From Paenibacillus caseinilyticus (GTDB lineage Bacteria; Bacillota; Bacilli; Paenibacillales; NBRC-103111): DNA of 64,000 bases. Positions 9,179 to 20,392 of the stretch are shown here, in pieces. Position 1 is the first letter of the stretch. Each line of letters opens with the position of its first letter. A model generated the notes under the pieces. It did no database searches and was not told the DNA's origin. It saw nothing but the letters and a program-made list of their open reading frames with translations. The stretch spans positions 124,001 to 188,000 of the forward strand of contig NZ_JAQAGY010000006.1 of NCBI RefSeq assembly GCF_027533645.1, in the 5' to 3' direction. Position numbers and translations under genes: made by a program.

Positions 9179-10552
9179 TTAGAACGGGAATTTCATCCCG
9201 CGGCCGAGCTTTTTCATCTGCTGCTTCATTTGCTTGTTGCCCTTCGGGCCCATCATGCCGGAGAACTGCTTCATCATCTTCCGCATGTCGTCGAACTGCT
9301 TGATAAAGCGGTTGACGTCCTGCACGGAGTTGCCGCTGCCCGCCGCCAGACGCTTACGCCGGCTTGGGGAGAGCAGATCCGGATTCGAACGTTCTTCCTT
9401 CGTCATGGACTTCACGATCGCCGCGATGCGCTGCATCTGCTTATCGTCCACTTTGATATCCTTCATGCCCTTCATCTTGCCGGCACCCGGCAGCATGTCG
9501 AGCAGCTGATCCAGCGGCCCAAGCTTCTTCACTTGTTCCATCTGGTCAAGGAAATCATCGAAGGTAAACTCGGCGGTGCGAAGCTTGCGCTCCATCTCCT
9601 TCGCCTTGTCGGCATCAATGCCGGCCTGTGCCTTCTCGATCAGGGTGAGCATGTCCCCCATCCCAAGAATCCGCGAAGCCATACGCTCCGGATGGAACGG
9701 CTCGAGCGCATCCATCTTCTCGCCCATCGCCGCGAACTTGATCGGGCAGCCGGTAACCGCCTTGACTGAGATCGCCGCGCCGCCCCGGGTGTCGCCGTCG
9801 AGCTTCGTCAGCACGACGCCTGTGAGCGGCAGCTGCTTGTGGAAGCTCTCCGCCACGTTCACGGCGTCTTGACCGGTCATGGCATCGACCACGAGCAGGA
9901 TCTCGTGCGGCGTTACCGCTTCGACGATCTGCTTCAGCTCATCCATCAGGTTCTCGTCGATATGCAGACGGCCTGCGGTGTCGATGATGAGATAGTCGTT
10001 GTTATGGTCCTTCGCATGCTGCAGCGCCTGCTTCGCAATCTCCACCGGGCTGACTTGATCGCCCAGCGAGAAGACCGGCACTTTAAGCTGTTCGCCGAGC
10101 ACCTGCAGCTGCTTGATCGCTGCCGGCCGGTAAATATCGGCGGCGGCTACCAGCGGACGGTGATTCTGCTGCAGAAGCATCTTCGCAAGCTTACCGGTGG
10201 ATGTCGTCTTACCGGCCCCTTGCAGACCCGCCATCATAATGACGGTCGGCGGCTTGTTCGAGCGGGCCAGCTTGCTCTGGGACCCGCCCATGAGATCTGT
10301 CAGCTCTTTGTTGACGATGTCGACAACGACCATCGCCGGGGTGAAGCTCTGGAGCACTTCCTGGCCGATGGCCCGCTCCTTCACTTTCGCTATGAATTCC
10401 TTGACGACCTTAAAGTTCACGTCCGCTTCCAGAAGTGCCAGACGCACTTCGCGCAGAGCCTCGTTCACGTCGTCTTCGGTGAGCTTGCCCTTGCCTCTCA
10501 GCTTGCTGAACACATTCTGGAGCCGGCTGGCCAGTCCCTCAAATGCAGCCAC
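9179..10552 (-). CDS. ffh: Signal recognition particle GTPase Ffh
   Basis: A 457-residue SRP54 homologue that binds signal peptides and 4.5S-type RNA and delivers ribosomes to FtsY. The N domain is followed by the G domain, with GLQGAGKTT at 109-117, DTAGRLHIDE near 190 and TKLDGDTRGGAA near 247. The methionine-rich M domain fills the last 150 residues and ends in a basic tail. It sits directly downstream of ylxM, the conserved Firmicutes pair. Confidence 0.98.
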   Translation of the reverse strand: MAAFEGLASRLQNVFSKLRGKGKLTEDDVNEALREVRLALLEADVNFKVVKEFIAKVKERAIGQEVLQSFTPAMVVVDIVNKELTDLMGGSQSKLARSNKPPTVIMMAGLQGAGKTTSTGKLAKMLLQQNHRPLVAAADIYRPAAIKQLQVLGEQLKVPVFSLGDQVSPVEIAKQALQHAKDHNNDYLIIDTAGRLHIDENLMDELKQIVEAVTPHEILLVVDAMTGQDAVNVAESFHKQLPLTGVVLTKLDGDTRGGAAISVKAVTGCPIKFAAMGEKMDALEPFHPERMASRILGMGDMLTLIEKAQAGIDADKAKEMERKLRTAEFTFDDFLDQMEQVKKLGPLDQLLDMLPGAGKMKGMKDIKVDDKQMQRIAAIVKSMTKEERSNPDLLSPSRRKRLAAGSGNSVQDVNRFIKQFDDMRKMMKQFSGMMGPKGNKQMKQQMKKLGRGMKFPF

Positions 10553-10586
10553 AGGTCGTCACCACCTTACAGGATGTTGTTATGTG

Positions 10587-10937
10587 TTAGTCGAGCTCAT
10601 TCAGCCGGCCGATCAAAGCCCCAGCTTGAAGCTTCCGCTCCGCCGTCAAGCCCTCGCACAACGCCTCAAGCTCTTCCATCAGATGAGCCCGCTGCTCGTG
10701 CTTGAGCGCCAGGGACAGCTTCGCCTCATAATCTTCAAGGACCGCTTCGGCCCGCTTGATATGTTCATATACCGCTTGGCGGGAGATCCCGAACTCGGTA
10801 GAAATCTCGCCGAGCGAATAATCGTCGTGAAAGTAAAGTCTCATAAAGATCTGCTGCTTCTCAGTCAGCAGCTTCTCGTAGAAAGCGAACAGGAGATTAA
10901 CCCGGTTCGTCTTCAATAGGACGCCGTCCTCGGTCAC
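10587..10937 (-). CDS. ylxM: SRP-associated HTH protein YlxM
   Basis: A 116-residue member of the YlxM/p13 family, which stimulates the SRP GTPases in some Firmicutes. The helix-turn-helix is visible as [25 protein letters not shown], preceded by [14 protein letters not shown]. The GTG at 10937 is chosen because GGGGGTG lies six bases upstream. The longer frame back to 11018 cannot be coding from there, because it would begin inside the -35 box of the promoter. It is the first gene of the ffh operon. Confidence 0.9.
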   Translation of the reverse strand: MTEDGVLLKTNRVNLLFAFYEKLLTEKQQIFMRLYFHDDYSLGEISTEFGISRQAVYEHIKRAEAVLEDYEAKLSLALKHEQRAHLMEELEALCEGLTAERKLQAGALIGRLNELD

Positions 10938-10989
10938 CGTGCTCACCCCCGTTAAGGTAAAACACTTTACAGCGTGAACAACAGAACCT

Positions 10990-11018
10990 ATCATACCCAA
11001 TCCGCCAAAGGATGTCAA
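10990..11018 (-). promoter_or_regulatory. Sigma-A promoter for ylxM-ffh-rpsP-khpA-rimM-trmD
   Basis: A perfect -35 TTGACA (11013-11018) and a -10 TATGAT (10990-10995) are separated by 17 bases. They lie about 50 bp before the ylxM GTG. Confidence 0.85.
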
Positions 11019-11118
11019 GCATTTCTCCTTGTCAGTCTTTCAGCCCCCGTAACAGGTGTCCGCAAGGATTCCAATCCAGGCTGCCAAGAAGGCTTCCTAC
11101 ATGACTTCCAATGGGGTT

Positions 11119-12117
11119 CTACGCCTGCTCTTCCTGCTTGTCCCCTTCGGCAATCCACTTGCTGAACAAGGCATGCACGAACTGGTCGGAATCGAACGGC
11201 TGCAGGTCGTCCATCTTCTCCCCGAGGCCCACGAACTTCACCGGCAGCTTCAGCTCCTGGCGGATGGCTACCACAATCCCGCCCTTCGCCGTGCCGTCGA
11301 GCTTCGAGAGCACGAGACCCGTGAGGCCCGACTTCTCGTCGAACAGCTTCGCCTGCGAGAGCGCGTTCTGTCCTGTCGTCGCATCGAGCACCAAGAGCAC
11401 TTCATGCGGCGCATCCGGAATCTCCCGCGTGATGACGCGGTAGATCTTGTTGAGCTCTTCCATCAGATTGACCTTGTTCTGCAGACGTCCGGCGGTATCG
11501 CACAGGAGCACATCCGCGCCGCGCGACTTTGCCGCCTTCAGCGCATCGAACATGACCGCCGCGGGATCCGAGCCCGCCTGCTGCTTGATCACATCGACGC
11601 CCGCGCGGCGTCCCCACTCTTCGAGCTGCTCGATCGCACCGGCGCGGAACGTATCGCCTGCCGCCAGGATGACCTTCTTGCCTTCGGACTTCAAGCGGTG
11701 CGCCAGCTTGCCGATGGTCGTCGTCTTGCCTACGCCGTTGACGCCGACGAACAGAATGACCGTCGGGCCGGAAGCGGCCATCTTCAGGCCAACCTGCTCA
11801 TCTCCCCGGAGCAGGGCGATGAGCATTTCGGAGAGCACGGGCTGCAGGTCGCTCGGGTTCTCGATTTTGCGCTTGCGCACTTCGCTGCGGAGATCCTCGA
11901 TTAGCTTCATGACCGTATTCACGCCCACGTCGGCACCGATCAGGATTTCTTCGAGCTCCTCATAGAAATCCTCGTCGATTTTTTTGCGGCGGGAGAACAA
12001 GTCGTCCACGCGCTCCACGAACACGTCGCGGGTCTTCGTCAAGCCTTCTTTGAATTTGTTCGTTACCGCCTCAGTCTTGGCCGTAATGGATTCTTTCAGC
12101 TTCTTAAAAAAACTCAC
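11119..12117 (-). CDS. ftsY: SRP receptor GTPase FtsY
   Basis: A 332-residue SRP receptor that forms a GTPase pair with Ffh at the membrane. A short basic N-terminus replaces the long acidic A domain of enterobacteria, as is usual in Firmicutes. The NG domains follow, with GVNGVGKTT at 125-133, DTAGRLQNK and SKLDGTAKGG. The start is GTG at 12117 with a GGTAGGTAGGTG site upstream. Unlike many relatives it is separated from smc by about 257 bp and has its own putative promoter. Confidence 0.97.
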   Translation of the reverse strand: MSFFKKLKESITAKTEAVTNKFKEGLTKTRDVFVERVDDLFSRRKKIDEDFYEELEEILIGADVGVNTVMKLIEDLRSEVRKRKIENPSDLQPVLSEMLIALLRGDEQVGLKMAASGPTVILFVGVNGVGKTTTIGKLAHRLKSEGKKVILAAGDTFRAGAIEQLEEWGRRAGVDVIKQQAGSDPAAVMFDALKAAKSRGADVLLCDTAGRLQNKVNLMEELNKIYRVITREIPDAPHEVLLVLDATTGQNALSQAKLFDEKSGLTGLVLSKLDGTAKGGIVVAIRQELKLPVKFVGLGEKMDDLQPFDSDQFVHALFSKWIAEGDKQEEQA

Positions 12118-12155
12118 GGGGCACCTACCTACCTTTATTGGATGATCATGCTACT

Positions 12156-12185
12156 ATTGTCCACTATGGAAGGGGGGCATGTCAA
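12156..12185 (-). promoter_or_regulatory. Probable promoter for ftsY; rest of the 12118-12374 gap is empty
   Basis: TTGACA (12180-12185) and GACAAT (12156-12161) are 18 bases apart, about 40 bp before the ftsY GTG. I see no gene or RNA in the remainder of the smc-ftsY gap. A 61-codon frame there has no ribosome site. Confidence 0.4.
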
Positions 12186-12374
12186 AGTGCCTCCCAGGCT
12201 CCTCTTCCCGCCCTCGCTTCGGCTCTCCGCTCCCTTCTCCGTACTCCATCGACAAGAATCGTCCGGGCTCACATTCGCGACTGTAAACGACCGAAAACAG
12301 ACCCCGCCGCCCGAAAGCGATGAGGTCCGTAATCACAACTGGCCCGGCTTGCCGGCAAGCCCAAGGCTAAGGCG

Positions 12375-15300
12375 TCAGCCGGCTTCCATGATCGCATCGT
12401 CCTCTTCGAGCCGGACGGAGACGAGCTTGGATACGCCGCCTTCCTCCATCGTCACCCCGTACAGCACGTCCGCTTCTTCCATTGTGCCCTTGCGGTGCGT
12501 GACGACGATGAACTGCGTCTGCTCGGAGAATTCCCGGAGATACTCCGCGAAGCGTGAGACGTTCGCTTCGTCGAGCGCCGCCTCCACCTCGTCGAGCACG
12601 CAGAACGGCACCGGCTTCACCCGGATGATCGAGAAGAGCAGCGCGATCGCGGTCAGCGCCCGCTCGCCGCCGGAGAGCAGCTGCAGGTTCTGCAGCTTCT
12701 TGCCTGGAGGCTGGGCGACGATCTCGATCCCCGTGTCGAGCAGGTTGTCCGGCTCCGACAAGATGAGATCCGCCCGGCCTCCGCCGAAGAGCTTCGCGAA
12801 GACGACGACGAAATGCGAGCGGATCGCATCGAACGTCGTGCGGAACCGCTTGCCCATCTCCTCGTCCATCTCGCGGATGACGAGGTACAGGGCGGTCTTC
12901 GCTTCGACGAGATCGTTCTTCTGCTCGGCGAGGAACTGATAGCGCTCGTTGACGCGCTGGAATTCCTCTACCGCTCCGAGATTGACATCCCCGAGAATCG
13001 CGATCTCCCGCTTGAGATCCCGCACCTTGTTCTGCGTGCCCAGCACATCCTCCGGCACCGGATACTTGGCTTTGGCCCGCTCGTAGCTCAGCTCGTAGTC
13101 CTCGGACAGCTTCTTGAGCAGGTTCTCGAGCTCGACATCGAGCCGGTTGACGCGCACCTCGGTCTGGTGCAGCTGCTCTTCCACCTGGCGCAGCTGCGTG
13201 CGCTGCTCCCGCGTCTTGTTCTCTTCCGCTTCCAGCTTGGCGCTCCACTGCGCCCGCTCCGCCCGCTTCAGATCCAGCTGCTCGGAGCACTGGTCGCGCT
13301 TCAGCTTCAGCTCGTTGAGCTGCTCGGTCTGCTCGACCGATTCCTGCTCATGGCTGCCCATGTCCCGGTCGAGCTGTCTGAGCGCATCCCGGTTGCCCTG
13401 CAGCTCGCTGCGCAGCGCCTGGAGTTCCAGCTTCAGCCGGCTCTCCTGCCCCTGCAGCGATTGCTTCTCCTGCAGGTGCGAGGCGGCCTTGACTTTCAGG
13501 TCGGTGAGCTGCGTCTGCAGCTCCTCCTTCGCGAACTCGCTCGCCTTGCGGCGTACCTCCGCGTCGCGGATCGCCTGCTGCAGCTCCGTTTCCTGGCGCT
13601 GCAGCCGCTCCAACGCCGCTTTCGCTTCCTGCCCGCGCCGCTCCAGATCGCGCCGCTCCTCGGTCATCGTATCGCCGTCCGCCCCATACAGCGCGAGCTG
13701 CTCGGCGACCTGCTTTGCTTCCTGCTCCAGCGGAGCGAGCGAAGCGCGCACCTGCTGCTCCTCGATGCGGCGGCTCTCGCCTTCGGCGCGCAGCTCGTCG
13801 AGCTGGCGGTTCGCCTCGGCGATCTCGGTCCGCATCGCCGCCGCCTTGCCGCGCAGGCTCTCGAGCTGGGACTCGGACAAGGAAATCTCCTTGTCCATCT
13901 CTTCGATCTGCCGCTGCCGGCTGAGCAAGCTGCCCGTCTTCTTCTGCTGCGATCCCCCCGACATGGATCCGCCGGGGTTCACGATATCACCGTCCAGCGT
14001 AACCACCCGGTAGCGGTACTGCACACGGGCGGCGATCCGGTTCGCCACTTCGAGCGAATCGGCAATGATCACGTTGCCGAGCAGGCTGCCCGCAATACTG
14101 CGGTAAGGTTCGTCGAATTTCACGAGATCCACAGCGATGCCGACGAAGCCTTCCATGCCCTGGATGCTGCGCTGCTCGTTGTCCGGTACGCTCCGGCCCC
14201 GGATGACATCCAAGGGCAGGAATGTCGCTCTTCCGAGCTGCCGTTTCTTCAGGAATGCGATCGCGTCGCGCCCGTTCGCCTCGCTCTCCACCACGACGTG
14301 CTGCAGCGCGCCGCCGAGCGCCGTCTCCACGGCCGTCTCGATGTGCGCCGGCACCTTGACGAGCTCGGCCACGGCTCCGCGGACGCCGCGCAGATCGCCG
14401 CGGTCCTTCGCTTTCAGCACTTCCTTGACGCCGTGCATGAAGCCGTCATAGTCATTCGCCATCTCCCGCATCGTATCGCGGCGGGAGATCATGCTATCGA
14501 GCTTCTGCTCCCACTTGCGGAGGGTGCTCTGGGCCTCCTCGGAGAGGAGCTGCTTCGACTTGAGCCCTTGGCTCACTTCTATGTACCGGCTGCGCATCTC
14601 CTCGATCCCGCTGACGGCTTCGCCGAGCCGCTTCTCGAGCTCCGCTTTGCGCTGCGTCAAGCCTTCCTGCTGTTCCTGCCACTTGCGGTGTTCGCCGCCC
14701 AGGCGGTCGATCCGCCGGCCTAGCGATTCGAGCTGCTGCTCGGAATACCGGACTTCGTTGCGCGCATTCGCCGCCTCGTTCAGCACCTCGAGAAGGTCGC
14801 CCTTCAGCCGGTCTTCCTCGGCGCTCGAGATGCCGCCCGCCACGCCGAGCAGCCGGTCTTCCTCGGCACGCAGCCTGCCTTCCGTCCCGGCCAGCAGCTC
14901 CGCCACTTCACGGATACGTCCCTGCAGCTCCGCCATCTCCGTCTCGCGTCCCGAGAGCCGCACTTCCTGTCCGCGGACAGCCAGGTCGAGCTGCGCGCGG
15001 TTGGCGGCATAGTTCTTTTTGCGCTCCTTGAGCACCTCGCCCTGGCCTTCGCACTTCTCGAATTCCGCACTGAGGTGCAGCAGATGCTGCTGCAGGCGCT
15101 CGACCTGCTCCTCCAGCGCCCGCATCTCCAGCCGGTGCGTCTCCAGCTGGGCATCGTGCACGGATACGAAGCCGGAGAGCTGCAGCTGCTCTTCCTTCAG
15201 CACCTCGAGCTTTTGATTCGTCTCGGTCCAGGTCTCGTAGATCTGTTCGATCTGGTATACGTACATCGCAATCTCGCTGGACTTCAGCTCCGCCTTCAGC

Positions 15301-15950
15301 TCCTTGAATCGGATCGCCTTCTCGGACTGCACCCGCAGCGGTTCCAGCTGGTCCTCGAGTTCTGTGACGAGGTCATGAATCCGCAGTAAATTCTGTTCGG
15401 TCTCCTGAAGCTTCTTTTCCGTCTCGCGTTTGCGCGATTTATATTTGACGATCCCCGAGGCTTCTTCGAAGATGCCCCGCCGATCCTCCGATTTGGTACT
15501 TAGAATTTCTTCGATCCGCCCTTGCCCGATAATCGAGTACGCTTCCTTCCCGATCCCCGTATCCATGAACAGCTCGGTAATATCCTTCAGACGGCAGGAC
15601 TGCCGGTTGATGAGATACTCGCTCTCGCCGCTGCGGTGAACCCGTCGGGTCACCGTCACCTCCTGAAAATCAAGGGGCAGCGACTGGCTCGTATTGTCCA
15701 GCGTAAGCGAAACTTCGCCGTAATTGACTGCCTTCCTGGCGTCACTTCCCGCGAAGATGATGTCTTCCATTTTGCCGCCTCGCAGCGACTTGGCACTCTG
15801 TTCTCCAAGCACCCAGCGGATGCCGTCCGAAATATTGCTCTTGCCGCTACCGTTAGGACCCACAACGGCTGTAATGCCCTGAACGAACTCCAGTTCGGTG
15901 CGGTCCGCGAACGATTTGAAGCCTGATAATTCTATACGTTTCAAAAACAA
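12375..15950 (-). CDS. smc: Chromosome segregation ATPase SMC
   Basis: A 1191-residue condensin that, with ScpA and ScpB, loads at ParB/parS and folds the chromosome. The Walker A motif GPNGSGKSN is at 31-39. Long coiled coils flank a hinge at about 515-650. The ABC signature [10 protein letters not shown] starts near 1092 and Walker B FCVLDE near 1116. The start is TTG at 15950 ([14 protein letters not shown]), with GAGGTGAG eight bases upstream. Length is typical. A terminator lies between rnc and smc, so part of its expression may come from its own promoter. Confidence 0.98.
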   Translation of the reverse strand: MFLKRIELSGFKSFADRTELEFVQGITAVVGPNGSGKSNISDGIRWVLGEQSAKSLRGGKMEDIIFAGSDARKAVNYGEVSLTLDNTSQSLPLDFQEVTVTRRVHRSGESEYLINRQSCRLKDITELFMDTGIGKEAYSIIGQGRIEEILSTKSEDRRGIFEEASGIVKYKSRKRETEKKLQETEQNLLRIHDLVTELEDQLEPLRVQSEKAIRFKELKAELKSSEIAMYVYQIEQIYETWTETNQKLEVLKEEQLQLSGFVSVHDAQLETHRLEMRALEEQVERLQQHLLHLSAEFEKCEGQGEVLKERKKNYAANRAQLDLAVRGQEVRLSGRETEMAELQGRIREVAELLAGTEGRLRAEEDRLLGVAGGISSAEEDRLKGDLLEVLNEAANARNEVRYSEQQLESLGRRIDRLGGEHRKWQEQQEGLTQRKAELEKRLGEAVSGIEEMRSRYIEVSQGLKSKQLLSEEAQSTLRKWEQKLDSMISRRDTMREMANDYDGFMHGVKEVLKAKDRGDLRGVRGAVAELVKVPAHIETAVETALGGALQHVVVESEANGRDAIAFLKKRQLGRATFLPLDVIRGRSVPDNEQRSIQGMEGFVGIAVDLVKFDEPYRSIAGSLLGNVIIADSLEVANRIAARVQYRYRVVTLDGDIVNPGGSMSGGSQQKKTGSLLSRQRQIEEMDKEISLSESQLESLRGKAAAMRTEIAEANRQLDELRAEGESRRIEEQQVRASLAPLEQEAKQVAEQLALYGADGDTMTEERRDLERRGQEAKAALERLQRQETELQQAIRDAEVRRKASEFAKEELQTQLTDLKVKAASHLQEKQSLQGQESRLKLELQALRSELQGNRDALRQLDRDMGSHEQESVEQTEQLNELKLKRDQCSEQLDLKRAERAQWSAKLEAEENKTREQRTQLRQVEEQLHQTEVRVNRLDVELENLLKKLSEDYELSYERAKAKYPVPEDVLGTQNKVRDLKREIAILGDVNLGAVEEFQRVNERYQFLAEQKNDLVEAKTALYLVIREMDEEMGKRFRTTFDAIRSHFVVVFAKLFGGGRADLILSEPDNLLDTGIEIVAQPPGKKLQNLQLLSGGERALTAIALLFSIIRVKPVPFCVLDEVEAALDEANVSRFAEYLREFSEQTQFIVVTHRKGTMEEADVLYGVTMEEGGVSKLVSVRLEEDDAIMEAG

Positions 15951-16035
15951 CGTTCACTCACCTCAGTTCCATTGTACCACATTCCTCCGCGAAAAAGGGA
16001 GACGGGGCGCCGTGGAAGCGGATCCCACCCTTACG

Positions 16036-16066
16036 AAAAAAACGGCGACCGCACGAGGCGGCGCCG
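16036..16066 (-). terminator. Intrinsic terminator between rnc and smc
   Basis: On the minus strand CGGCGCCGC pairs with GCGGTCGCCG (one bulge) around a 5-nt loop and is followed by seven T. It should end or attenuate the fatty-acid/rnc transcript before smc. Confidence 0.7.
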
Positions 16067-16088
16067 CTTTCTTTCCTTCGGATTCCCT

Positions 16089-16793
16089 TCACTTCTGCTC
16101 CACTTTCACATTCAGCTTGGCAAGCGCCTCGGATGCCGCGTGCTGCTCCGCTTCCTTCTTGGACCGGCCCGTACCCTCGCCGAGCAGCTGTTCCACCAGG
16201 AATACGCGCGCCACGAACTCACGCTCGTGTGCTGGACCCCGCTCATCCACAATCTTGTATTCGAGGGCCCCCATGCTGTGCTGCTGGGTGTATTCCTGAA
16301 GATACGTTTTGTAGTCTGCCGTGAGCAGCTTGCCCTGCTGGGGGAGATGCGGGAACATATACTGCTGCAGGAACGTGCGGACCGTCTCCAGCCCCTGATC
16401 GAGATACAGTGCGCCGATGAAGGATTCGAAGACATCCGCGAGAAGGGCCGGGCGCGTTCTGCCGCCGGTAAGCTCCTCACCTTTGCCGAGCAGCACATAA
16501 GCTCCGAACTCGAGCTGCTCGGCGAAGCCGACAAGCGAAGGCTCGCAGACAATCGAAGCGCGGAGCTTCGTGAGCTCCCCTTCCGAACGATCCGGATATT
16601 TGTCGAACAAGTATTCCGATACCGTCAGCTCCAATACTGCATCACCGAGGAATTCCAGGCGTTCATTGTCTTTGTACTGGCCGATCCGGTGTTCGTTCAC
16701 ATAGGAAGAGTGAGTAAACGCTTGCCGGAGAAGATCGGGATTGCTGAATGCGATGTGCAACTGGGACTGAAGCTGCTTTAGGCTGCGATGCAT
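16089..16793 (-). CDS. rnc: Ribonuclease III
   Basis: A 234-residue double-strand-specific endoribonuclease for rRNA and mRNA processing. The catalytic signature [14 protein letters not shown] lies at 43-56 and supplies the metal-binding acidic residues. A C-terminal double-stranded RNA-binding domain occupies about 160-232. The position between the fab genes and smc is the standard Firmicutes order. Confidence 0.97.
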   Translation of the reverse strand: MHRSLKQLQSQLHIAFSNPDLLRQAFTHSSYVNEHRIGQYKDNERLEFLGDAVLELTVSEYLFDKYPDRSEGELTKLRASIVCEPSLVGFAEQLEFGAYVLLGKGEELTGGRTRPALLADVFESFIGALYLDQGLETVRTFLQQYMFPHLPQQGKLLTADYKTYLQEYTQQHSMGALEYKIVDERGPAHEREFVARVFLVEQLLGEGTGRSKKEAEQHAASEALAKLNVKVEQK

Positions 16794-16889
16794 GTCTTTA
16801 TCACCTTCGTGTTAGCAGTTTGTTTTCCGGGAAGCGGGTACACGCCTTCCCGGAAACAATTATTTTAGTATAGACAGCCGCGTAAAAGG

Positions 16890-18128
16890 TTATGCTTCGT
16901 ATTTCTTCAGGATCAGGGTTGCATTATGTCCGCCGAATCCGAACGAATTCGACATCGCCACATTCAGCTGAGCTTCCCGAGCCACGTTAGGCACATAGTC
17001 CAGATCGCATTCTGGGTCCTGATTCTCGAGGTTGATCGTCGGTGGAATCTTCCCGTCCCTCAGCGCCAGTGCGCAGACGATCGCTTCCACGCCGCCGGCC
17101 GCTCCGAGCAGATGGCCCGTCATCGATTTGGTCGAAGACACCGCCAGCTTGTAAGCATGCTCGCCGAACGCTCTCTTGACCGCCGTCGTCTCCGAACGGT
17201 CGCCTACTGAAGTGGACGTTCCGTGCGCATTGATGTAATCCACCGCTTCCGGCTCGATTCCCGCGTCCTTCACAGCTTTGACCATACAGCGCGCCGCACC
17301 GTCCGGATCCGGATCGGTCATGTGGTACGCATCGCCGCTGCGCCCGTAGCCGATGACTTCAGCATAGATCTTCGCACCGCGCTTCTGCGCATGCTCCAGC
17401 GATTCGAGAATGAGGATGCCGGCACCCTCGCCCATTACGAACCCGTCGCGGTCGCTGTCGAACGGACGGCTCGCCTTATGCGGCTCGTCATTGCGGGTCG
17501 ACATCGCCCGCATCGCACAGAATCCGGCAACTCCGGTAGGAGAGATCGTCGCTTCGGCACCCCCGCAGATCATCGCGTCGGCTTCGCCGTACTGGATCGC
17601 CTTGAAGGCGTCTCCAATAGAGTGGGTCCCGGTAGCGCAGGCGGTAACCGCCGTGCTGTTCGGACCCTTGGCACCCGTCAGCATCGAGACCATGCCTGCC
17701 GCCATGTTGGCGATCATCATCGGAATGAAGAACGGGCTGACCCGCTTCGGACCTTTCTCGAGCAGAATCTTATGCTGTTCTTCCCAAGTCGACAGCCCGC
17801 CGATGCCCGAACCGATGTACACGCCGATCCGCTCGGCATCCACGCCTTCCTTCGGATTCAGGTTCGCATCCTTCAGGGCGTTCTTGGCCGCTGCGGCCGC
17901 CAGCTGAACGTAGCGGTCCATCTTGCGGGCCTCTTTGCGCTCCACGTAATCTTCCGCGTTAAAATCCTTGATCTCCGCTGCAATACGTGTCGGATATTCG
18001 CTGACATCGAAGGATTCGATGTGGGAAATGCCCGATTGTCCCGCAAGCAGAGCGTTCCAGAAGGTTTCGGCATCCTTGCCAAGCGCCGACATGACGCCGA
18101 TCCCTGTAATGACTACTCTTTGTTTCAA
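16890..18128 (-). CDS. fabF: 3-oxoacyl-ACP synthase II FabF
   Basis: A 412-residue condensing enzyme that elongates acyl-ACP with malonyl-ACP. The nucleophile is Cys164 in TACATGTH, and the catalytic histidines are in [11 protein letters not shown] and [11 protein letters not shown]. The TTG at 18128 is preferred ([11 protein letters not shown]): AGAGGTGG is correctly spaced before it, and the GTG at 18137 is part of that site. It follows acpP across an inverted repeat. Confidence 0.96.
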   Translation of the reverse strand: MKQRVVITGIGVMSALGKDAETFWNALLAGQSGISHIESFDVSEYPTRIAAEIKDFNAEDYVERKEARKMDRYVQLAAAAAKNALKDANLNPKEGVDAERIGVYIGSGIGGLSTWEEQHKILLEKGPKRVSPFFIPMMIANMAAGMVSMLTGAKGPNSTAVTACATGTHSIGDAFKAIQYGEADAMICGGAEATISPTGVAGFCAMRAMSTRNDEPHKASRPFDSDRDGFVMGEGAGILILESLEHAQKRGAKIYAEVIGYGRSGDAYHMTDPDPDGAARCMVKAVKDAGIEPEAVDYINAHGTSTSVGDRSETTAVKRAFGEHAYKLAVSSTKSMTGHLLGAAGGVEAIVCALALRDGKIPPTINLENQDPECDLDYVPNVAREAQLNVAMSNSFGFGGHNATLILKKYEA

Positions 18129-18245
18129 TATGTCCACCTCTATTATAAATAACTCTCGTTAGGCTTGTCGTTCCAAAGTGACTCCGATGATCCAGAGCGG
18201 TCCTATCCTTCACGGCGTAAACGAAATGATCCTGGGAATGGAGAT

Positions 18246-18273
18246 AAGTCCCGTTCTATTGCAAACGGGACTT
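18246..18273. repeat. Perfect 10-bp inverted repeat between acpP and fabF
   Basis: AAGTCCCGTT and AACGGGACTT flank an 8-base loop, five bases after the acpP stop. No T-run follows on the minus strand, so it is more likely a 3'-protecting or processing stem, which could raise acpP levels above fabF, than a terminator. Confidence 0.55.
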
Positions 18274-18278
18274 ACGGC

Positions 18279-18512
18279 TTAAGTATGAGATTTTATGTAC
18301 TCCACTACTTGACCTACAGTAGCGATTTTCTCTGCATCTTCATCAGAGATTTCCATATCAAACTCATCTTCCAACTCCATAACCAATTCTACTACATCGA
18401 GAGAATCGGCACCAAGGTCATCCTTGAAGTTTGCTTCAAGCGTCACTTCCGCCTCATCTACTCCGAGTCGGTCGACGACGATTTTTTTTACGCGATCCAA
18501 AATATCGGACAT
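18279..18512 (-). CDS. acpP: Acyl carrier protein
   Basis: A 77-residue acidic carrier for fatty-acid intermediates. The phosphopantetheine attachment site is Ser37 in [10 protein letters not shown]. The start at 18512 is set by GGAGGAGGTG. The upstream ATG at 18530 falls inside that site and only a few bases from the -10 box. It lies between fabG and fabF, and a promoter of its own would suit the large amounts of ACP a cell needs. Confidence 0.97.
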   Translation of the reverse strand: MSDILDRVKKIVVDRLGVDEAEVTLEANFKDDLGADSLDVVELVMELEDEFDMEISDEDAEKIATVGQVVEYIKSHT

Positions 18513-18533
18513 CCGGTTCACCTCCTCCATGGT

Positions 18534-18562
18534 ATTATACTTAACTTATGGGCAAAATGCCA
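18534..18562 (-). promoter_or_regulatory. Candidate promoter for acpP
   Basis: The -10 is a perfect TATAAT (18534-18539); the -35 (TGGCAT, 17-bp spacer) is poor. A small palindrome, GGCATTTTGCC, overlaps the -35 and may bind an activator or FapR-like factor. This is inference. Confidence 0.4.
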
Positions 18563-18599
18563 TAGCCCGTCCAAACCTTAACAAAAAATCGCGAAACAC

Positions 18600-19340
18600 C
18601 TACATATACATGCCGCCATCGACGTGAATCGTCTGCCCGGTCAGGTAGGACGCGTCGTCCGAAGCCAGGTACTTGACGGCCTTGGCGATGTCCTCCGGCT
18701 GGCCTAGGCGGGCCAGCGGAATCTGGGTCAGGAGCGCTTGGCGCATCTCCTCCTGGAGCTTCTCGGTCATATCCGTCTCGATAAAGCCGGGAGCGACGCA
18801 GTTCACGGTAATGCCCCGGGAGGCGAGCTCCTTCGCCGCAGACTTCGTCATCCCGATCACGCCGGCTTTGGCCGCCACGTAGTTCAGCTGCCCCGCGTTA
18901 CCCATCGCACCCACGACGGAGGAGATATTGATGATGCGGCCCGAGCGCTGCTTCATCATCGGACGCGTCGCGGACTTGATGCAGTTGAACACGCCCTTGA
19001 GGTTCGTCTCGATGACTTGGTCGAACTCCTCTTCCTTCATGCGCATGATGAGGTTGTCGCGCGTGATTCCCGCATTGTTCACGAGAATATCGATGCGGCC
19101 GAACGTTTCAAGCACCAGCTTGAACATATCGTCGACTTCCTGCGCCGAGCCCACGTTCGCCTTGATCTTGACCGCCTTGCGGCCCAGCGCTTCCACCGCC
19201 TGCACCGTTTCGGCCGCAGCCGCTTCGCTGCCCGCATAATTGACGGCCACATCGGCTCCCGCTTCGGCCAGCGCTACAGCGATAGCTCGGCCGATCCCGC
19301 GCGAGGCGCCGGTGACCAGTGCTACTTTCCCCGTAAGCAT
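18600..19340 (-). CDS. fabG: 3-oxoacyl-ACP reductase FabG
   Basis: A 246-residue short-chain dehydrogenase/reductase using NADPH to reduce 3-oxoacyl-ACP. It shows GASRGIGRA for cofactor binding, NNAGIT, and the Ser...YVAAKAG catalytic motif. The start at 19340 ([11 protein letters not shown]) gives the usual length of 246. The upstream ATG at 19361 has no ribosome site; its own AAAGGGG serves the internal start. Confidence 0.97.
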   Translation of the reverse strand: MLTGKVALVTGASRGIGRAIAVALAEAGADVAVNYAGSEAAAAETVQAVEALGRKAVKIKANVGSAQEVDDMFKLVLETFGRIDILVNNAGITRDNLIMRMKEEEFDQVIETNLKGVFNCIKSATRPMMKQRSGRIINISSVVGAMGNAGQLNYVAAKAGVIGMTKSAAKELASRGITVNCVAPGFIETDMTEKLQEEMRQALLTQIPLARLGQPEDIAKAVKYLASDDASYLTGQTIHVDGGMYM

Positions 19341-19400
19341 GGATTCGTATTCCCCTTTCATGGTTTCGGCAGAACGGAATCCGGTAAGGCATGCGCCGAT

Positions 19401-20342
19401 CTACCCTTGCGCTTCCCCGCCGAACTTCTCCAGTGACTCCAGGCTGTTGATACTGAAGATGGATGTGCCCCGGTCGATCTTCTTGATCAGCCCGGCAAGC
19501 ACGCTGCCGTTCCCAAACTCGACGAAGGTGTCGACGCCTTGGGACAGCAGCCAGACTACACTGTCCTCCCATAAGACCGAGGAGTGCACCTGCTCCACCA
19601 AGCTCCGCCGGATCTCGGCGGGATCCTGGACCGGAAGGGCATTGACATTGGCCACCACCGGTACGGAAGCTTCACGCATGGAGAGTCCGTCCAGCACCTC
19701 CGCCAGCTTTGCCGAAGCCGGCCTCATCAGTGACGAATGGAACGGACCGCTGACTTCCAGCGGGAGGACCCGCTTCGCGCCGGCCTCTCTCCCGCGTTCG
19801 ACCACGGCCGCCACGCCGGCCGCAGTGCCCGATACCACGATCTGGCCCGGGCAGTTCATATTCGCCAGCTCCACGACATTGCCGCTTGCGCTGATCTCGA
19901 TGCACAGCGTCTGCAGCGCCTCCCGCTCCGCGCCGAGCACGGCCGCCATGGCTCCGATGCCGGCGGGCACTGCCTGGTCCATGAACTGCCCGCGGGCGCG
20001 GACCGTCCGGACGGCATCCTCGAAGCCAAGTACGCCCGCAGCGACCAACGCACTGTATTCGCCGAGCGAATGGCCTGCGACATAATCAGGCTGCACGCCG
20101 TACCGGCGCCGGAACAGCTCTAGATAAGCGACGGAGGTCGTCAGCAGCGCGGGCTGCGTGTGATACGTCAGCTTGAGCTCGCTCTCCGGCCCTTCGAAGA
20201 TCAGCCGGCTGAGATCATACCCGAGCGCATGGTCCGCCGCCTCGAACAAAGCTCTCGATGCCGGATCCGCCTCCGCGATATCCCGGCCCATGCCGACGGC
20301 CTGGGCCCCCTGGCCCGGAAAAACAAATGCGATTTTGCCCAT
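19401..20342 (-). CDS. fabD: Malonyl-CoA:ACP transacylase FabD
   Basis: A 313-residue enzyme that loads malonyl groups onto ACP. PGQGAQ lies at the N-terminus, and the active-site serine is Ser92 in GHSLGEYS. Malonyl-CoA from this pathway is also the FapR ligand, which links it to the regulator encoded upstream. Confidence 0.97.
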   Translation of the reverse strand: MGKIAFVFPGQGAQAVGMGRDIAEADPASRALFEAADHALGYDLSRLIFEGPESELKLTYHTQPALLTTSVAYLELFRRRYGVQPDYVAGHSLGEYSALVAAGVLGFEDAVRTVRARGQFMDQAVPAGIGAMAAVLGAEREALQTLCIEISASGNVVELANMNCPGQIVVSGTAAGVAAVVERGREAGAKRVLPLEVSGPFHSSLMRPASAKLAEVLDGLSMREASVPVVANVNALPVQDPAEIRRSLVEQVHSSVLWEDSVVWLLSQGVDTFVEFGNGSVLAGLIKKIDRGTSIFSINSLESLEKFGGEAQG

Positions 20343-20392
20343 ACTCTCTTCTACTCCTGTCGTAAGTTGCTAGGAAGCCCGGGGGCCTCCCG

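Noticed and set aside
10938-11018. Longer ylxM start at 11018
   Set aside because: The ATG lies within the -35 box of a near-perfect promoter, so it would not be transcribed from that promoter.
12813-14723. 636-codon plus-strand frame inside smc
   Set aside because: It is the antisense shadow of a GC-rich coiled-coil gene: leucine/arginine-rich, without a ribosome site, and smc itself is unmistakable.
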